NCBI RefSeq assembly: GCF_022179465.1 | Contig: NZ_BPQV01000004.1 | Span: 186,001 to 250,000, forward strand | Length of the DNA: 64,000 nucleotides | From: Methylobacterium organophilum | GTDB lineage: Bacteria; Pseudomonadota; Alphaproteobacteria; Rhizobiales; Beijerinckiaceae | Reading direction: 5' to 3' | Part shown: positions 1-11,804 of the stretch, piece after piece | How positions within the stretch are numbered: position 1 is the stretch's first letter | How the letters are laid out: the number at the start of each line of letters is the position of its first letter | Made by a program: the position numbers and the translations under genes | The notes under the pieces: model-generated | Seen by the model: only the letters and a program-made list of their open reading frames with translations | Told to the model about the DNA's origin: nothing | The model's database searches: none

Positions 1-47
1 CGAACGGGTGCGTCAGCCCGTATAAACAGACCAATGAGGCCCATCCC

Positions 48-1352
48 ATGAGCGCCGGCACCGCCACCGCCCATTCCGCCACCAACCGCTTCTTCTCCGC
101 CCACGTCACCGAGACCGATCCCGAGCTCGCCAAGGCGCTGGAGCAGGAGCTCGGCCGGCAGCAGCACGAGATCGAGCTGATCGCCTCGGAGAACATCGTC
201 TCCCGCGCGGTGCTGGAAGCCCAGGGTTCGGTGCTCACCAACAAGTACGCCGAAGGCTATCCGGGCCGGCGCTACTACGGCGGCTGCCAGTTCGTGGACA
301 TCGCCGAGAACCTCGCCATCGACCGCGCCAAGCGGCTGTTCGGCTGCGAGTTCGCCAACGTGCAGCCGAATTCCGGCTCCCAGGCCAACCAGGGCGTGTT
401 CATGGCCCTGATGCAGCCCGGCGACACCTTCCTCGGCCTCGACCTCGCCGCCGGTGGCCACCTCACCCACGGCGCCCCGCCGAACGTCTCGGGCAAGTGG
501 TTCAAGCCGGTCTCCTACACCGTGCGCCGGGAGGACCAGCGCATCGACATGGAGCAGGTCGAGCGCCTCGCCCAGGAGCACAAGCCGAAGGTGATCATCG
601 CCGGCGGCTCGGGCTATCCGCGCCACTGGGACTTCGCCAAGTTCCGTGAGATCGCCGATTCCGTCGGCGCCTACTTCTTCGTCGACATGGCCCACTTCGC
701 CGGCCTCGTCGCGGCGGGCCTGCATCCCTCGCCGTTCCCCCATGCCCACGTCGCCACCACGACGACGCACAAGACCCTGCGCGGCCCGCGCGGCGGCATG
801 ATCCTCACGAACGACGAGGCGCTGGCCAAGAAGTTCAACTCGGCGATCTTCCCCGGCCTGCAGGGCGGCCCGCTCATGCACGTCATCGCCGCCAAGGCCG
901 TGGCCTTCGGCGAGGCCCTGACGCCGGAGTTCAAGGTCTACGCCAAGCAGGTGATCGACAACGCCAAGGCGCTCGCCGACACCATCATCTCGGGCGGCTA
1001 CGACATCACCTCGGGCGGCACCGACAACCACCTGATGCTGGTCGACCTGCAGCGGAAGGGCCTGACCGGCAAGGCGGCCGAGGCCGCGCTGTCGCGCGCC
1101 CACATCACCTGCAACAAGAACGGCGTGCCCTTCGACCCGCAGAAGCCGACCATCACCTCGGGCATCCGCCTGGGCACCCCGGCGAGCACCACCCGCGGCT
1201 TCGGCGTGGCCGAGTTCAAGCAGGTCGGCGGCTTCATCGTCGAGGTGCTGAACGGGCTGGCCGAGAAGGGCGAGGGCGGCGACGCCGCGATCGAGGCCAA
1301 GGTCAAGGAGCAGGTCCACGCGCTGACCGACCGCTTCCCGGTCTACGGCTGA
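48..1352 (+). CDS. glyA: Serine hydroxymethyltransferase
   Basis: A 434-residue cytosolic PLP enzyme interconverting serine and glycine with transfer of a one-carbon unit to tetrahydrofolate. The PLP-binding motif [14 protein letters not shown] is present (H241, K242, K242 being the Schiff-base lysine), as are the N-terminal [10 protein letters not shown] motif and the [13 protein letters not shown] substrate motif. Length fits bacterial GlyA (about 420-435). The N-terminal 20 residues (Ala/Thr/His-rich) are a variable extension. The only upstream sequence in the window is 47 bp with a weak purine stretch (aatgagg) before the ATG. A hairpin follows the stop. In a methylotroph this enzyme would also feed the serine cycle, which is inference from the presumed genus. 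Confidence 0.97.
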   Translation: MSAGTATAHSATNRFFSAHVTETDPELAKALEQELGRQQHEIELIASENIVSRAVLEAQGSVLTNKYAEGYPGRRYYGGCQFVDIAENLAIDRAKRLFGCEFANVQPNSGSQANQGVFMALMQPGDTFLGLDLAAGGHLTHGAPPNVSGKWFKPVSYTVRREDQRIDMEQVERLAQEHKPKVIIAGGSGYPRHWDFAKFREIADSVGAYFFVDMAHFAGLVAAGLHPSPFPHAHVATTTTHKTLRGPRGGMILTNDEALAKKFNSAIFPGLQGGPLMHVIAAKAVAFGEALTPEFKVYAKQVIDNAKALADTIISGGYDITSGGTDNHLMLVDLQRKGLTGKAAEAALSRAHITCNKNGVPFDPQKPTITSGIRLGTPASTTRGFGVAEFKQVGGFIVEVLNGLAEKGEGGDAAIEAKVKEQVHALTDRFPVYG

Positions 1353-1374
1353 GCCCGACCTCACAAGCCAACGC

Positions 1375-1416
1375 GCGAAGGCCGCGGATCGCAGGACCCG
1401 CGGCCTTCGCCGTTTC
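1375..1416 (+). terminator. Probable intrinsic terminator of glyA
   Basis: A 13-bp perfect inverted repeat GCGAAGGCCGCGG (1375-1387) pairs with 1398-1410 across a 10-nt loop and is followed only by a short CGTTTC tract. It starts about 22 bp after the glyA stop. The weak T run makes a Rho-independent role likely but not certain. It may also serve the convergent small gene ending at 1453. Confidence 0.6.
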
Positions 1417-1452
1417 GGAACCGGAATCGCAGGGCCGCCATCGATCCGGGGA

Positions 1453-1659
1453 TCAGGCGGCCACCACCGCCACGCTCTCGGCCGGCCTCTCGCCGGCGCC
1501 CGGGTGGCGGCGGCCCGAGTAATAGAGGCCGATGGCGTTCCAGAAGGCCTCGCGCTCCTCGCGGCTGAAGCGCTGAAGGGCCGCTTCCAGCGCCTCGCGC
1601 CCGGCCTTGGAGGCCTCGTCGCGCAGACGTTCGTCCATCATCGCCGTGCTGTCCGACAT
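1453..1659 (-). CDS. Small charged hypothetical protein (68 aa)
   Basis: The start at 1659 (MSDSTAMMDERLRDEASKAG) is preferred over an ATG 22 codons upstream because GGGAAGGGAGC lies just before it and the upstream extension is Gly/Arg/Pro-rich and not protein-like. The product is an amphipathic, mostly helical, acidic-basic protein with the segment FSREEREAFWNAIGLYYSGRRHPG. There is no signal peptide, membrane segment or recognisable domain. It is monocistronic, convergent with glyA and divergent from the SleB-like gene. Function unknown. Confidence 0.6.
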   Translation of the reverse strand: MSDSTAMMDERLRDEASKAGREALEAALQRFSREEREAFWNAIGLYYSGRRHPGAGERPAESVAVVAA

Positions 1660-1924
1660 GACCGCTCCCTTCCCGCCTGCGCCGAAGGACGGCGCCGTTC
1701 GAAGGAACCCGGAAGTCCGTCCCACGGATCCGGCAGACCGGTGTTTTTCGGGGGTCGACCGCCCTCACCGGTTGACCCCTCGGGCGCGCGGCCGGGACCG
1801 TGTGCGAAAAGTCACACACATTTTGGAATCGAAGGTCAGGCTTAACGGTTCCTTTGCGCTTCGACCTTAGCCGTTGCACCCTGGGGTTCCGGGGCCGTCC
1901 CGGGACAATCGCTGAGGAGCCTGC
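1660..1924. promoter_or_regulatory. Divergent intergenic region with hairpin
   Basis: A 265-bp spacer between two divergent genes, holding both promoters. A near-perfect inverted repeat GGGGTCGACC (1751-1760) / GGTTGACCCC (1770-1779) could be an operator or RNA hairpin; no T run follows it on either strand. A comparatively AT-richer stretch at about 1805-1870 is the likeliest promoter of the SleB-like gene. Confidence 0.35.
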
Positions 1925-2722
1925 ATGCGGTTCGACCGACGCATCCAAACCGGCATCGTCCTGGCCACGCTGACGGCGGGCCCCGGACTCGGCGGATGCG
2001 GCGTTCTGCGCCCGCAGGAGATGACCACCGGCTCCATCGCCCCCAACGCCAAGGTCGTCGCCGCGCCGACCAGGGCGGATAAGGAGTGCCTCGCCCGGGC
2101 GATGTACTTCGAATCGAACCGGAGCGACGAAGAGGGCCTGCTCGCCGTCGGCACGGTGGTGATGAACCGCCTCGATTCGCCGAAATATCCGGGCAGCGTC
2201 TGCGAGGTGGTCGGCCAGAAGCGCCAGTTCGCCACCGGCGTGCTCAACCGCGCGGTCCGCGACCAGGACCGTCCGCGCATCGAGAAGGTGGCCGACGCGC
2301 TGCTCTCCGGCCAGCGCCATTCCGGCGTCGGCCAGGCCCTGCACTTCCACACCGCCGGGCGCAGCTACCCCTACGACAACATGCATTACGTGGCGCAGGC
2401 CGGCGGCAACGCCTTCTACGAGAAGAGCGACCGCGAGGGTTACCTGCCCGCCCCCATCCCCCATGCCGTGGTGCGCACCGCCACCGGCTCCCTGGTGCCG
2501 CTCCAGGTCGCCGCGCTCTCCGACGCGGCCCTCGTGCCGAGCACCCCGAAGGCCCCCGGCCTCGCCCCGGTGGCCGCGCCGGTCGCGGTCGCGCAGGCCC
2601 CGGCGCTGCCCGCCCGCGTGCCCACGCGCTACGCCTCCGCGCCCGGCAGCGCCCACGCCCGGCACGCCACGGTCGACCCCGCCCGCAACATCTGCCGCGT
2701 CGCCGACGAGCAGTGGGGCTGA
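1925..2722 (+). CDS. SleB-type cell wall hydrolase, predicted lipoprotein
   Basis: A 265-residue protein with a lipoprotein-like N terminus: a basic start, a hydrophobic stretch (GIVLATLTAGPGLGGC) and a lipobox LGGC with Cys at about 25. Residues about 52-165 match the Hydrolase_2/SleB (CwlJ) fold: CLARAMYFESN with the predicted catalytic Glu, VVMNRLDSPKYPGSVCEVV, QF, and a late ALHFHT...NMHYVA segment. The family cleaves peptidoglycan cortex in Bacillus; in alphaproteobacteria it is a presumed envelope muralytic enzyme. The C-terminal ~75 residues are a low-complexity Ala/Pro/Val linker. GAGGAG lies 5 bp before the ATG. A standalone gene. Confidence 0.85.
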   Translation: MRFDRRIQTGIVLATLTAGPGLGGCGVLRPQEMTTGSIAPNAKVVAAPTRADKECLARAMYFESNRSDEEGLLAVGTVVMNRLDSPKYPGSVCEVVGQKRQFATGVLNRAVRDQDRPRIEKVADALLSGQRHSGVGQALHFHTAGRSYPYDNMHYVAQAGGNAFYEKSDREGYLPAPIPHAVVRTATGSLVPLQVAALSDAALVPSTPKAPGLAPVAAPVAVAQAPALPARVPTRYASAPGSAHARHATVDPARNICRVADEQWG

Positions 2723-2854
2723 CGGCGGCCGCGTTCTGTCGCGGCCGTTCCCCGCGCGGGTTTGCGGGCCGGCGCCGGGCGCCTTAAGTCAAGGGTGACC
2801 GATCCGGTTCGTGCTGGCTGGCGCGGATCGCCCCGCCTGAGCGCCCCGAGAGCC

Positions 2855-3856
2855 ATGGCCGTCGTCCTCGACCTCCTCAACAACGACACCCGCACCCGGC
2901 TGCCGGAGGCGGCGCGGCCGCGTCATCCGGAGAAGGCGCACCGCCCCGACACGCCGATCCAGCGCAAGCCGGACTGGATCCGGGTGAAGGCGCCGGGCTC
3001 GAAGCTCTGGGCCGAGACCAAGGAGATCGTGCGCGCGAACAAGCTCGTCACGGTCTGCGAGGAGGCGGGCTGCCCGAATATCGGCGAGTGCTGGGAGAAG
3101 CGGCACGCCACCTTCATGATCATGGGCGACACCTGCACGCGGGCCTGCGCCTTCTGCAACGTGCGCACCGGCCTGCCCGAGGGGCTCGATGGCGACGAGC
3201 CGCAGAAGGTCGCCGACGCCGTGGCCAAGCTCGGCCTGCACCACGTCGTCGTCACCTCCGTCGACCGGGACGACCTGGCCGATGGCGGCGCGGAGCATTT
3301 CTTCCGCACCATCCGCGCGATCCGCGCGACGAGCCCCGGCACCACGGTCGAGATCCTGACCCCCGACTTCCTGCGCAAGAAGGGCGCCCTGGAGCGGGTG
3401 GTCGAGGCGCGGCCCGACGTGTTCAACCACAACCTGGAGACGGTGCCGGGCAAGTACGTCACCGTGCGGCCGGGGGCCCGCTACTTCCACTCCGTGCGGC
3501 TCCTGCAGCGGGTGAAGGAGCTCGATCCGACCATCTTCACCAAGTCCGGCATCATGGTCGGTCTCGGCGAGGAGCGGAACGAGGTCGTGCAACTCATGGA
3601 TGATCTGCGCTCGGCGGATGTGGACTTCCTGACCATCGGTCAGTACCTGCAGCCGACCCGCAAGCACCACGAGGTCGTGCGCTTCGTGCCGCCCGACGAG
3701 TTCAAGGCCTACGAGACGACCGCCTATGCCAAGGGCTTCCTCCTGGTCTCGGCGACGCCCCTGACCCGCTCGTCGCACCATGCGGGCGAGGATTTCGCCC
3801 GCCTGCAGGCGGCGCGCCTCGCCAAGCACGGGGCCGCGCCCCTCGCAGGCGCCTGA
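2855..3856 (+). CDS. lipA: Lipoyl synthase
   Basis: A radical-SAM enzyme inserting two sulfurs into octanoyl groups on E2 and GcvH proteins. With the start at 2855 ([17 protein letters not shown]) the product is 333 residues, a usual LipA length. The auxiliary-cluster cysteines are C68, C73 and C79 ([12 protein letters not shown]) and the radical-SAM cysteines C94, C98 and C101 (CTRACAFC). The C terminus carries [11 protein letters not shown], close to the family's RSSYHA sulfur-donor cluster signature. An in-frame TTG-type start 31 codons upstream gives a non-conserved Arg-rich extension and was not used. The next gene begins 6 bp after the stop, suggesting co-transcription. Confidence 0.97.
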   Translation: MAVVLDLLNNDTRTRLPEAARPRHPEKAHRPDTPIQRKPDWIRVKAPGSKLWAETKEIVRANKLVTVCEEAGCPNIGECWEKRHATFMIMGDTCTRACAFCNVRTGLPEGLDGDEPQKVADAVAKLGLHHVVVTSVDRDDLADGGAEHFFRTIRAIRATSPGTTVEILTPDFLRKKGALERVVEARPDVFNHNLETVPGKYVTVRPGARYFHSVRLLQRVKELDPTIFTKSGIMVGLGEERNEVVQLMDDLRSADVDFLTIGQYLQPTRKHHEVVRFVPPDEFKAYETTAYAKGFLLVSATPLTRSSHHAGEDFARLQAARLAKHGAAPLAGA

Positions 3857-3862
3857 ACCCCG

Positions 3863-4321
3863 ATGCCGTCCTTCCGCATCACCAAGCACGTCCGCCACAC
3901 GCCCGAGCAGATGTACGATCTGGTCGCGGATATCGAGCGCTATCCGGAATTCCTGCCGCTCTGCGAATCCCTGCGCGTGCTGCGCCGGCAGGAGGGGCCG
4001 AACGGGACGCAGGTGGCGGTCGCCGAGATGGGCGTCGGCTACAAGGCGATCCGCGAGCGCTTCACCACCCGGGTCACCCTCGACCGGGCCAACCTGAAGA
4101 TCACCGCCGAGTATATCGACGGGCCGTTCCGGCATCTCGAGAATCGCTGGGGCTTCCGCCCCGGGGCCAAGGGCGGCTGCGACATCGACTTCTTCATCAC
4201 CTACGAGTTCAAGAGCTTCGCCCTCGGGCTCCTGATGGGGAAGATGTTCGACAAGGCGTTCCGCAAGTTCACCGACGCCTTCGAGAGCCGCGCCGACCGC
4301 ATGTACGGCGTGCCGGCCTGA
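3863..4321 (+). CDS. RatA/COQ10-like SRPBCC (START-fold) protein
   Basis: A 152-residue single-domain protein beginning MPSFRITKHVRHTPEQMYDLVADIERYPEFLP, the hallmark of the polyketide cyclase/SRPBCC family containing mitochondrial COQ10 and bacterial RatA. In eukaryotes and alphaproteobacteria the family is thought to bind or chaperone ubiquinone; the E. coli homologue was named a ribosome-association toxin. The body includes VAEMGVGYKAIRERFTTRVTL and a hydrophobic C-terminal helix. It sits 6 bp after lipA, an arrangement that is common in alphaproteobacteria to my knowledge. A ubiquinone-binding role is the better inference. Confidence 0.88.
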   Translation: MPSFRITKHVRHTPEQMYDLVADIERYPEFLPLCESLRVLRRQEGPNGTQVAVAEMGVGYKAIRERFTTRVTLDRANLKITAEYIDGPFRHLENRWGFRPGAKGGCDIDFFITYEFKSFALGLLMGKMFDKAFRKFTDAFESRADRMYGVPA

Positions 4322-4441
4322 GGCCTCCTGCCCCTCGCCGGAAGGGGCGAGGACCACGGCGCGAGGCGCAGCCTCAGCGCATCCATCGGGGTCGACCTGC
4401 CGCGGCGATGGCCCGGCCTCCGGCCCTTCGACCGCCGGGGC

Positions 4442-5005
4442 CTAAACCGCGAATTCTTCCAGAACCTTGATGCGCTTGGCGGGAACGCCGGCCGCGAGCA
4501 CGTTGCTCTCGATGTCCTTGGCGACGACCGAGCCGGCACCGATCACCGAATTCTCTCCGATGGACACGCCGGGAAGGATCTTGCATCCGGCCCCGATCCA
4601 GACGTTGTCGGAGATCGTGACCGGCTTGTGATAGGAATTTCTTTTATTGAGCTCGTGATTGAACCAATGCCCGGCCGTATCGATCGAGACATTGGGCCCG
4701 ATATTGCATCGATTTCCGATGAACACCTGCGCCTTCGAGGCAGATATGCGGCAGTGATACCCGATGAAGCAATCCCTGCCGATTGCGATTTGCCGCAGCG
4801 TTGGCCGCCTGAAGCTGAATTCGAGGATCAACGGGCCGGAAATGCGCGTCTCCCGATCGATCGACAACCCGGCCAGCCGGTAGAGGAACACACGCATATA
4901 ATCCAGCGCATGAAAGCGCGGGATGGCATTAGCCACACAGACCAGAAGATATTTCAGCATCTCGAAAGCTGGTCTCATGATCAAATGCCCTCTAGCAGCG
5001 AACAT
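4442..5005 (-). CDS. Left-handed beta-helix O-acetyltransferase (WbbJ/LacA type)
   Basis: A 187-residue hexapeptide-repeat acyltransferase. The repeats appear as IGRDCFIGYHCRISASKAQVFIGNRC...ISDNVWIGAGCKILPGVSIGENSVIGAGSVV, ending in the typical VLAAGVPAKRIK. His112 in DTAGHWFNHE is the likely catalytic histidine of this family, inferred by similarity to maltose/galactoside/colanic-acid acetyltransferases that use acetyl-CoA. An alternative Met lies at codon 10 (4978). Base composition is clearly more AT-rich than in the neighbours, and the gene is isolated from any polysaccharide locus, which hints at transfer. The acceptor sugar is unknown. Confidence 0.85.
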   Translation of the reverse strand: MFAARGHLIMRPAFEMLKYLLVCVANAIPRFHALDYMRVFLYRLAGLSIDRETRISGPLILEFSFRRPTLRQIAIGRDCFIGYHCRISASKAQVFIGNRCNIGPNVSIDTAGHWFNHELNKRNSYHKPVTISDNVWIGAGCKILPGVSIGENSVIGAGSVVAKDIESNVLAAGVPAKRIKVLEEFAV

Positions 5006-5327
5006 AATCTATAGTTGTATTTAAAAAAGCATAATAGCCTCGGTTGCGTACGCGCGAATGCCTTGGAGTCCTCGCTTTTTATCAGCAAAAATCACGCCGG
5101 AAAACCAGAAGTATTGTGCGATCAAGGACCTACCTTCCTCCCCATGCCATCGCCCATGCGTTCGCAGGAGCTGCCGGGGCTTCGCGGGGCGCGCCGCCGG
5201 ACGGAAACCGGGCGACCGCTCCGCATCGGCGATGGTCTGCAAGGACCTTGATTTCGTCCGCCCGAAGGCTCTTCCTCCAAGAACTGGCGCGCCCCGACGA
5301 CGCACCTGACAAGAGTTGGAGGCCATC
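5006..5327. other. AT-richer intergenic region before aqpZ
   Basis: A 320-bp divergent spacer. The first ~125 bp (5006-5130) are noticeably AT-rich and continue the composition of the acetyltransferase gene; the rest is GC-rich. It must hold promoters for both genes. Short open frames here have no ribosome-binding sites or protein-like composition. No RNA gene was recognised. Confidence 0.4.
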
Positions 5328-6062
5328 ATGGATCACGATACGCAGAAACGGGCCGCAGCCGAGTTCTTCGGAACCTTCTGGCTGACCTTCGGCGGCTGTG
5401 GCGCCGCCGTCCTGTCGGCCGCCTACCCGACCCTCGGCATCGGATTTCTCGGCGTCGCCCTGGCCTTCGGCCTGACCGTCCTGACCATGGCCTATGCCGT
5501 GGGCCACATCTCCGGCGGACACTTCAATCCCGCGGTCACGCTGGGGCTGTGGTCCGCGGGCCGCTGCGCCAACCGGCACGTCCTGCCCTACATCGTCGCG
5601 CAGGTCCTCGGCGCGATTCTCGGCGCCGGCATCCTCTTCCTGATCGCCTCCGGGAAGGCGGGCTGGCAGCCCAACGGCTTCGCCTCGAACGGCTACGGCG
5701 CCCTGAGCCCCGGCCAGTACGAGCTGGCGGCCTGCTTCCTGACCGAGTTCCTGCTGACCTTCTTCTTCCTGTTCATCATCATCGGGACGACCTCGAAGGG
5801 GGCGGCGGTGGGCTTTGCCGGCATTCCCATCGGCTTCGCCCTGGTGCTGATCCACCTGATCTCGATCCCGGTCACCAACACCTCGGTCAATCCGGCCCGC
5901 AGCACCGGGACGGCCTTCTTTGCCGGAGGAGAGTACGTTGTGCAGCTCTGGCTGTTCTGGCTCGCCCCGATCCTCGGCGCGGTCGTCGCGGGGGCCCTGG
6001 CCAAGTGGCTCTACGAGCCGGCCATCGCCCTCGAAGCCCCGATCAAGGAGCACGCCGTCTGA
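5328..6062 (+). CDS. aqpZ: Aquaporin Z
   Basis: A 244-residue inner-membrane water channel of the MIP family. Both NPA boxes are visible, [11 protein letters not shown] and SVNPARSTG, and six membrane segments can be traced with the internal two-fold repeat. The insertion after helix 2 ([16 protein letters not shown]) is typical of AqpZ rather than GlpF. The ATG at 5328 is chosen because GTTGGAGG lies 5 bp upstream; the longer TTG-initiated frame would place the Shine-Dalgarno sequence inside the gene. Monocistronic. Confidence 0.95.
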   Translation: MDHDTQKRAAAEFFGTFWLTFGGCGAAVLSAAYPTLGIGFLGVALAFGLTVLTMAYAVGHISGGHFNPAVTLGLWSAGRCANRHVLPYIVAQVLGAILGAGILFLIASGKAGWQPNGFASNGYGALSPGQYELAACFLTEFLLTFFFLFIIIGTTSKGAAVGFAGIPIGFALVLIHLISIPVTNTSVNPARSTGTAFFAGGEYVVQLWLFWLAPILGAVVAGALAKWLYEPAIALEAPIKEHAV

Positions 6063-6101
6063 GAGGATGTCCCGCGCCTGACCTTGCGACCGGAGCGCGG
6101 G

Positions 6102-6608
6102 TCAGGCGCCCTCGCCGGCGAGGGCGTCCTCGAGCAGCGCCAGCGCCTGCTCGACCGAGAGCCGGCGGATCTCGCCGCGCCCGGGATCCCCGAACCGGCG
6201 CGCCACGTGGCGCGTCGTCCCGTCCCGGACGGCGAGCCCGAAATGCACGAGGCCGACCGGCTTCTCCGTGCTGCCCCCGCCCGGGCCGGCAATGCCGGTG
6301 ACCGCGACCGCGAGATCGGCGCGGGAGGCGGCGAGCGCCCCCTCCGCCATGGCGCGGGCCACGGGCTCGCTCACCGCGCCATGGGCCACGATGAGCGCCA
6401 TCGGCACGCCGATCGATTCGGCCTTGGCTTCGTTCGAATAGGTGACGAAGCCGCGCTCCAGCACGGCGGAGGAACCCGGCACGGCGGTGATCAGCCCGGC
6501 CACGAGGCCGCCCGTGCAGGATTCCGCCGTCGCGAGCGTCTTTCCCGCCGCCCCGTAGGCCCGCACCAGCGCCTCGGCGCGGGCGAGTAGGGCGGCGTCG
6601 GCGATCAC
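6102..6608 (-). CDS. pncC: CinA C-terminal-type nicotinamide-nucleotide amidohydrolase
   Basis: A 168-residue stand-alone CinA_C domain, predicted to deamidate nicotinamide mononucleotide to nicotinate mononucleotide for NAD recycling. The conserved core is [24 protein letters not shown] with the Ser/Cys pair, [11 protein letters not shown], and [13 protein letters not shown]. The start is assigned to a GTG at 6608 that overlaps the ispDF stop in GTGA; longer frames upstream are antisense-like Arg-rich sequence from the ispDF region. It is the second gene of an operon with ispDF, as in many alphaproteobacteria. The N-terminal COG1058 domain of full CinA is absent. Confidence 0.92.
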   Translation of the reverse strand: MIADAALLARAEALVRAYGAAGKTLATAESCTGGLVAGLITAVPGSSAVLERGFVTYSNEAKAESIGVPMALIVAHGAVSEPVARAMAEGALAASRADLAVAVTGIAGPGGGSTEKPVGLVHFGLAVRDGTTRHVARRFGDPGRGEIRRLSVEQALALLEDALAGEGA

Positions 6609-7900
6609 GCGCGGCGCGCGGCCGTCTCCGCCGCGTCGTCGAGGGGCGGGCATTCCTCCGGCAGGCGCACAGTGGCGGCGGCCTGGGCGGCGAGCCCCTC
6701 GGCCCGGCCGACGAAGCCGAGCTTCTCCGTGGTGGTCGCCTTGATCGAGACCGCGGTGAGCGGCACACCGGCGATCGCGGCGATGCGGGCGCGGATCGCC
6801 TCCCGGTGCTGGCCGATGCGCGGCGCCTCGGCGAGCACGGTGATGTCGAGATGGTCGATCTTGCCGCCGCGGGCCCGCACCAGCGAGCAGGCATGGGCCA
6901 GGAACTGGTCGGAGGCGGCGCCGCGCCATTTCTCGTCGGAGGGCGGGAAATGGGTGCCGATATCGCCGTCGGCGATGGCGCCGAGCAGGGCGTCGGTCAG
7001 GGCGTGGAGCGCCACATCCCCGTCGGAATGGGCGAGCACGCCGCGATCGGCGGGAATCCTCACGCCGCCGAGCCAGACATGGTCGCCCTCCGTGAAGGCG
7101 TGGACGTCGAAGCCGGTGCCGAGGCGGGTCACGTAAGCAGTCATCGCCGTATCAGATACCCCGCCGGCGGGGCCGGAGAAAGTCCGGTCCGCGTCGATCA
7201 GGTCCGCGGCCTGGGTGATCTTGCGGTTGCGGGCATCCCCCTCGAACACGACCACCGGCAGGCCGGCCCATTCCGCCAGCGCCCCGTCATCGGTGAAGCC
7301 GTCATGGCCCTCGGCCTGCGCCCGGCGATGGGCCTCGATCAGGGGGGCGAAGCGGAAGCTCTGCGGGGTCTGCACCGCGCGCAGCCGCTCCCGGGCCGGC
7401 GTCTCGTGGACGCGGCCGATGCCCGGCGCCACGTCCTCCACGAGCTTGATCGTGTCCGAGACGGCCACGCCCGGCACCGCGGCGCCGTGATCGCGTCCCG
7501 CCGCCACGGCCCGGTCGATCAGGGCCTCGTCGACATAGGGGCGGGCGGCGTCGTGCACGAGCACGAGATCCGGGGCGCCCGCCGCGGCCAGCGCCTCCAG
7601 CCCGGCCCGGACCGAGCCCTGGCGCGTGGCGCCGCCGGGCACCGGCTCCGCGAGCTTCCCGCGGGCGGCCGAATCGAGATCCTCCAGGCATTCCGCGTAG
7701 AAGGCGGCGGCGTCCGGCGCGATCACCGGCTGGATCCGGGCGATGCCCGGATGCCGGGCCAGAGCCGCCAGCGTCCGCGTCAGCACGGCCCGGCCGCCGA
7801 CCCGGCGATACTGCTTGGGCACGTCGCCGCCGATGCGCACGCCCTTGCCCGCCGCCACCACCACCGCGGCAATCTCCGGCCTCGCGGCGCGCTCGGACAT
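6605..7900 (-). CDS. ispDF: Bifunctional IspD/IspF of the MEP pathway
   Basis: A 431-residue fusion. Residues about 8-240 are the IspD cytidylyltransferase ([33 protein letters not shown]). Residues about 252-415 are IspF, 2-C-methylerythritol 2,4-cyclodiphosphate synthase (GTGFDVHAF with metal ligands Asp and His, [31 protein letters not shown]). Together they catalyse two non-consecutive steps of isoprenoid precursor synthesis; IspE acts between them. The fusion is characteristic of alphaproteobacteria and some epsilonproteobacteria. It is translationally coupled to the downstream amidohydrolase by a 4-bp overlap and divergent from dusB. Confidence 0.97.
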   Translation of the reverse strand: MSERAARPEIAAVVVAAGKGVRIGGDVPKQYRRVGGRAVLTRTLAALARHPGIARIQPVIAPDAAAFYAECLEDLDSAARGKLAEPVPGGATRQGSVRAGLEALAAAGAPDLVLVHDAARPYVDEALIDRAVAAGRDHGAAVPGVAVSDTIKLVEDVAPGIGRVHETPARERLRAVQTPQSFRFAPLIEAHRRAQAEGHDGFTDDGALAEWAGLPVVVFEGDARNRKITQAADLIDADRTFSGPAGGVSDTAMTAYVTRLGTGFDVHAFTEGDHVWLGGVRIPADRGVLAHSDGDVALHALTDALLGAIADGDIGTHFPPSDEKWRGAASDQFLAHACSLVRARGGKIDHLDITVLAEAPRIGQHREAIRARIAAIAGVPLTAVSIKATTTEKLGFVGRAEGLAAQAAATVRLPEECPPLDDAAETAARRA

Positions 7901-7990
7901 GACGAAGCCTCGAATTGCAAAAATAACAGGGACGGTCCAGGTGCCGCGCTCTTAGGCTCGGGATGACGCGAAGGCAAACGAACGAAGCGC

Positions 7991-8018
7991 TTGCGTCCGG
8001 CTCCGCTTTGGCTATTTA
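7991..8018 (+). promoter_or_regulatory. Putative sigma70 promoter of the dusB-ntrBC operon
   Basis: TTGCGT (7991-7996) and TATTTA (8013-8018) are separated by 16 bp in an AT-richer patch between ispDF and dusB. A transcript started 6-8 bp downstream would begin at about 8025, only a few bases before the ATG at 8028, so the mRNA may be leaderless. Position and composition support it; no experimental evidence. Confidence 0.4.
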
Positions 8019-8027
8019 TTGTGCAGA

Positions 8028-9097
<1,070 letters not shown>

Positions 9098-9101
<4 letters not shown>

Positions 9102-10237
9102 ACGAGACGGACGAGGGGGCGCCCCCCTGGGGCGACCAGCCCGCGGCGGAAGCCGTGCTCAACGCGCTGCCGCTGCCGGTGCTCACCATCGGCCCGGACG
9201 AGCGCATCCTGCGGGTCAACCACGCCGCGGAGCTGTTCTTCGACGCCTCGGCCCGGCTGATGCGGCGGGGACGCCTGCGCGACATCATCCCCTTCTCCTC
9301 GCCGATCATCGCCCTGGTCGCCGAGGTGCGCCGCCGCCGCTCCAGCGTGGCGGAGTACCGGGTCGAGCTGACCCAGCCGCGCTCCGGCCAGGAGCGCAGC
9401 GTCGACGTCTTCGCCACCCCCCTGCGGGACGAGGACGAATCGGTGGTGCTGATGCTCCAGGAGCGCACCATCGCCGACAAGATGAACCGGCAGCTCACCC
9501 ATCGCGGCGCGGCCCGCTCGATGATCGCCCTCGGCGCCATGCTGGCCCACGAGATCAAGAACCCGCTCGCCGGCATCCGCGGCGCCGCCCAGCTCCTCGA
9601 GCAGTCCGGCGAGGAGGAGGACCGCATCCTCACCCGGCTGATCTGCGACGAATCCGACCGGATCGTGCGCATCGTCGAGCGCATGGAGCTGTTCGGCGAG
9701 GAGCGCCCGGTCGAGCGCGGGGCGGTCAACGTGCACGGGGTGCTCGACCAGGTGAAGCGCTCGGCCCAGTCGGGCTTCGCCCGTCACATCCGCTTCGTCG
9801 AGAACTACGATCCCTCCCTGCCGCCGGTGCTCGGCAACCGCGACCAGCTGATCCAGGTGATTCTCAACCTCGTGAAGAACGCCACCGAAGCGATCGGCGC
9901 GGACGCGGTCGACGGCGAGATCACCCTCTCGACGGCCTTCCGCACGGGCCTGCGCCTGCAGGTGCCCGGCTCGCGCGAGCGCGTCAGCCTGCCGATCGAG
10001 GTGGCGGTGCGGGACAACGGCCCGGGCATCCCGCCCGATCTGCTGCCGGACCTGTTCGACCCCTTCGTCACCACCAAGGCACAGGGGACCGGCCTCGGTC
10101 TTGCTTTGGTGGCCAAGATCGTCGGCGACCACGGCGGGATCGTCGAATGCGATCCCGCCCCCCGCCGAACCGCCTTCCGCATCCTCCTGCCCATGTCGAG
10201 CGCCCGAGACGGGCGCGAGTCCAGCGTGGATCCGTGA
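9098..10237 (+). CDS. ntrB: Nitrogen regulation sensor kinase NtrB (GlnL)
   Basis: A 379-residue soluble histidine kinase/phosphatase that sets NtrC phosphorylation in response to PII. An N-terminal PAS domain (about 15-125) is followed by the HisKA motif [19 protein letters not shown] with phospho-acceptor H151 and an HATPase_c domain: N box [13 protein letters not shown]1 [10 protein letters not shown] box [16 protein letters not shown]. No membrane segment. The ATG at 9098 overlaps the dusB stop in ATGA, indicating translational coupling, and ntrC follows 25 bp downstream. Confidence 0.96.
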
Positions 10238-10262
10238 TCCCCGGAGCCCCGAGTCAAGCGTC

Positions 10263-11726
<1,464 letters not shown>

Positions 11727-11804
11727 CCGCGACGGGGGAGGGATCCCAGCCTCCTCCGATCCCCCTCTGTTCTCCTCGCCCCGGCCGCGCTAGAGGCGCG
11801 GCCC

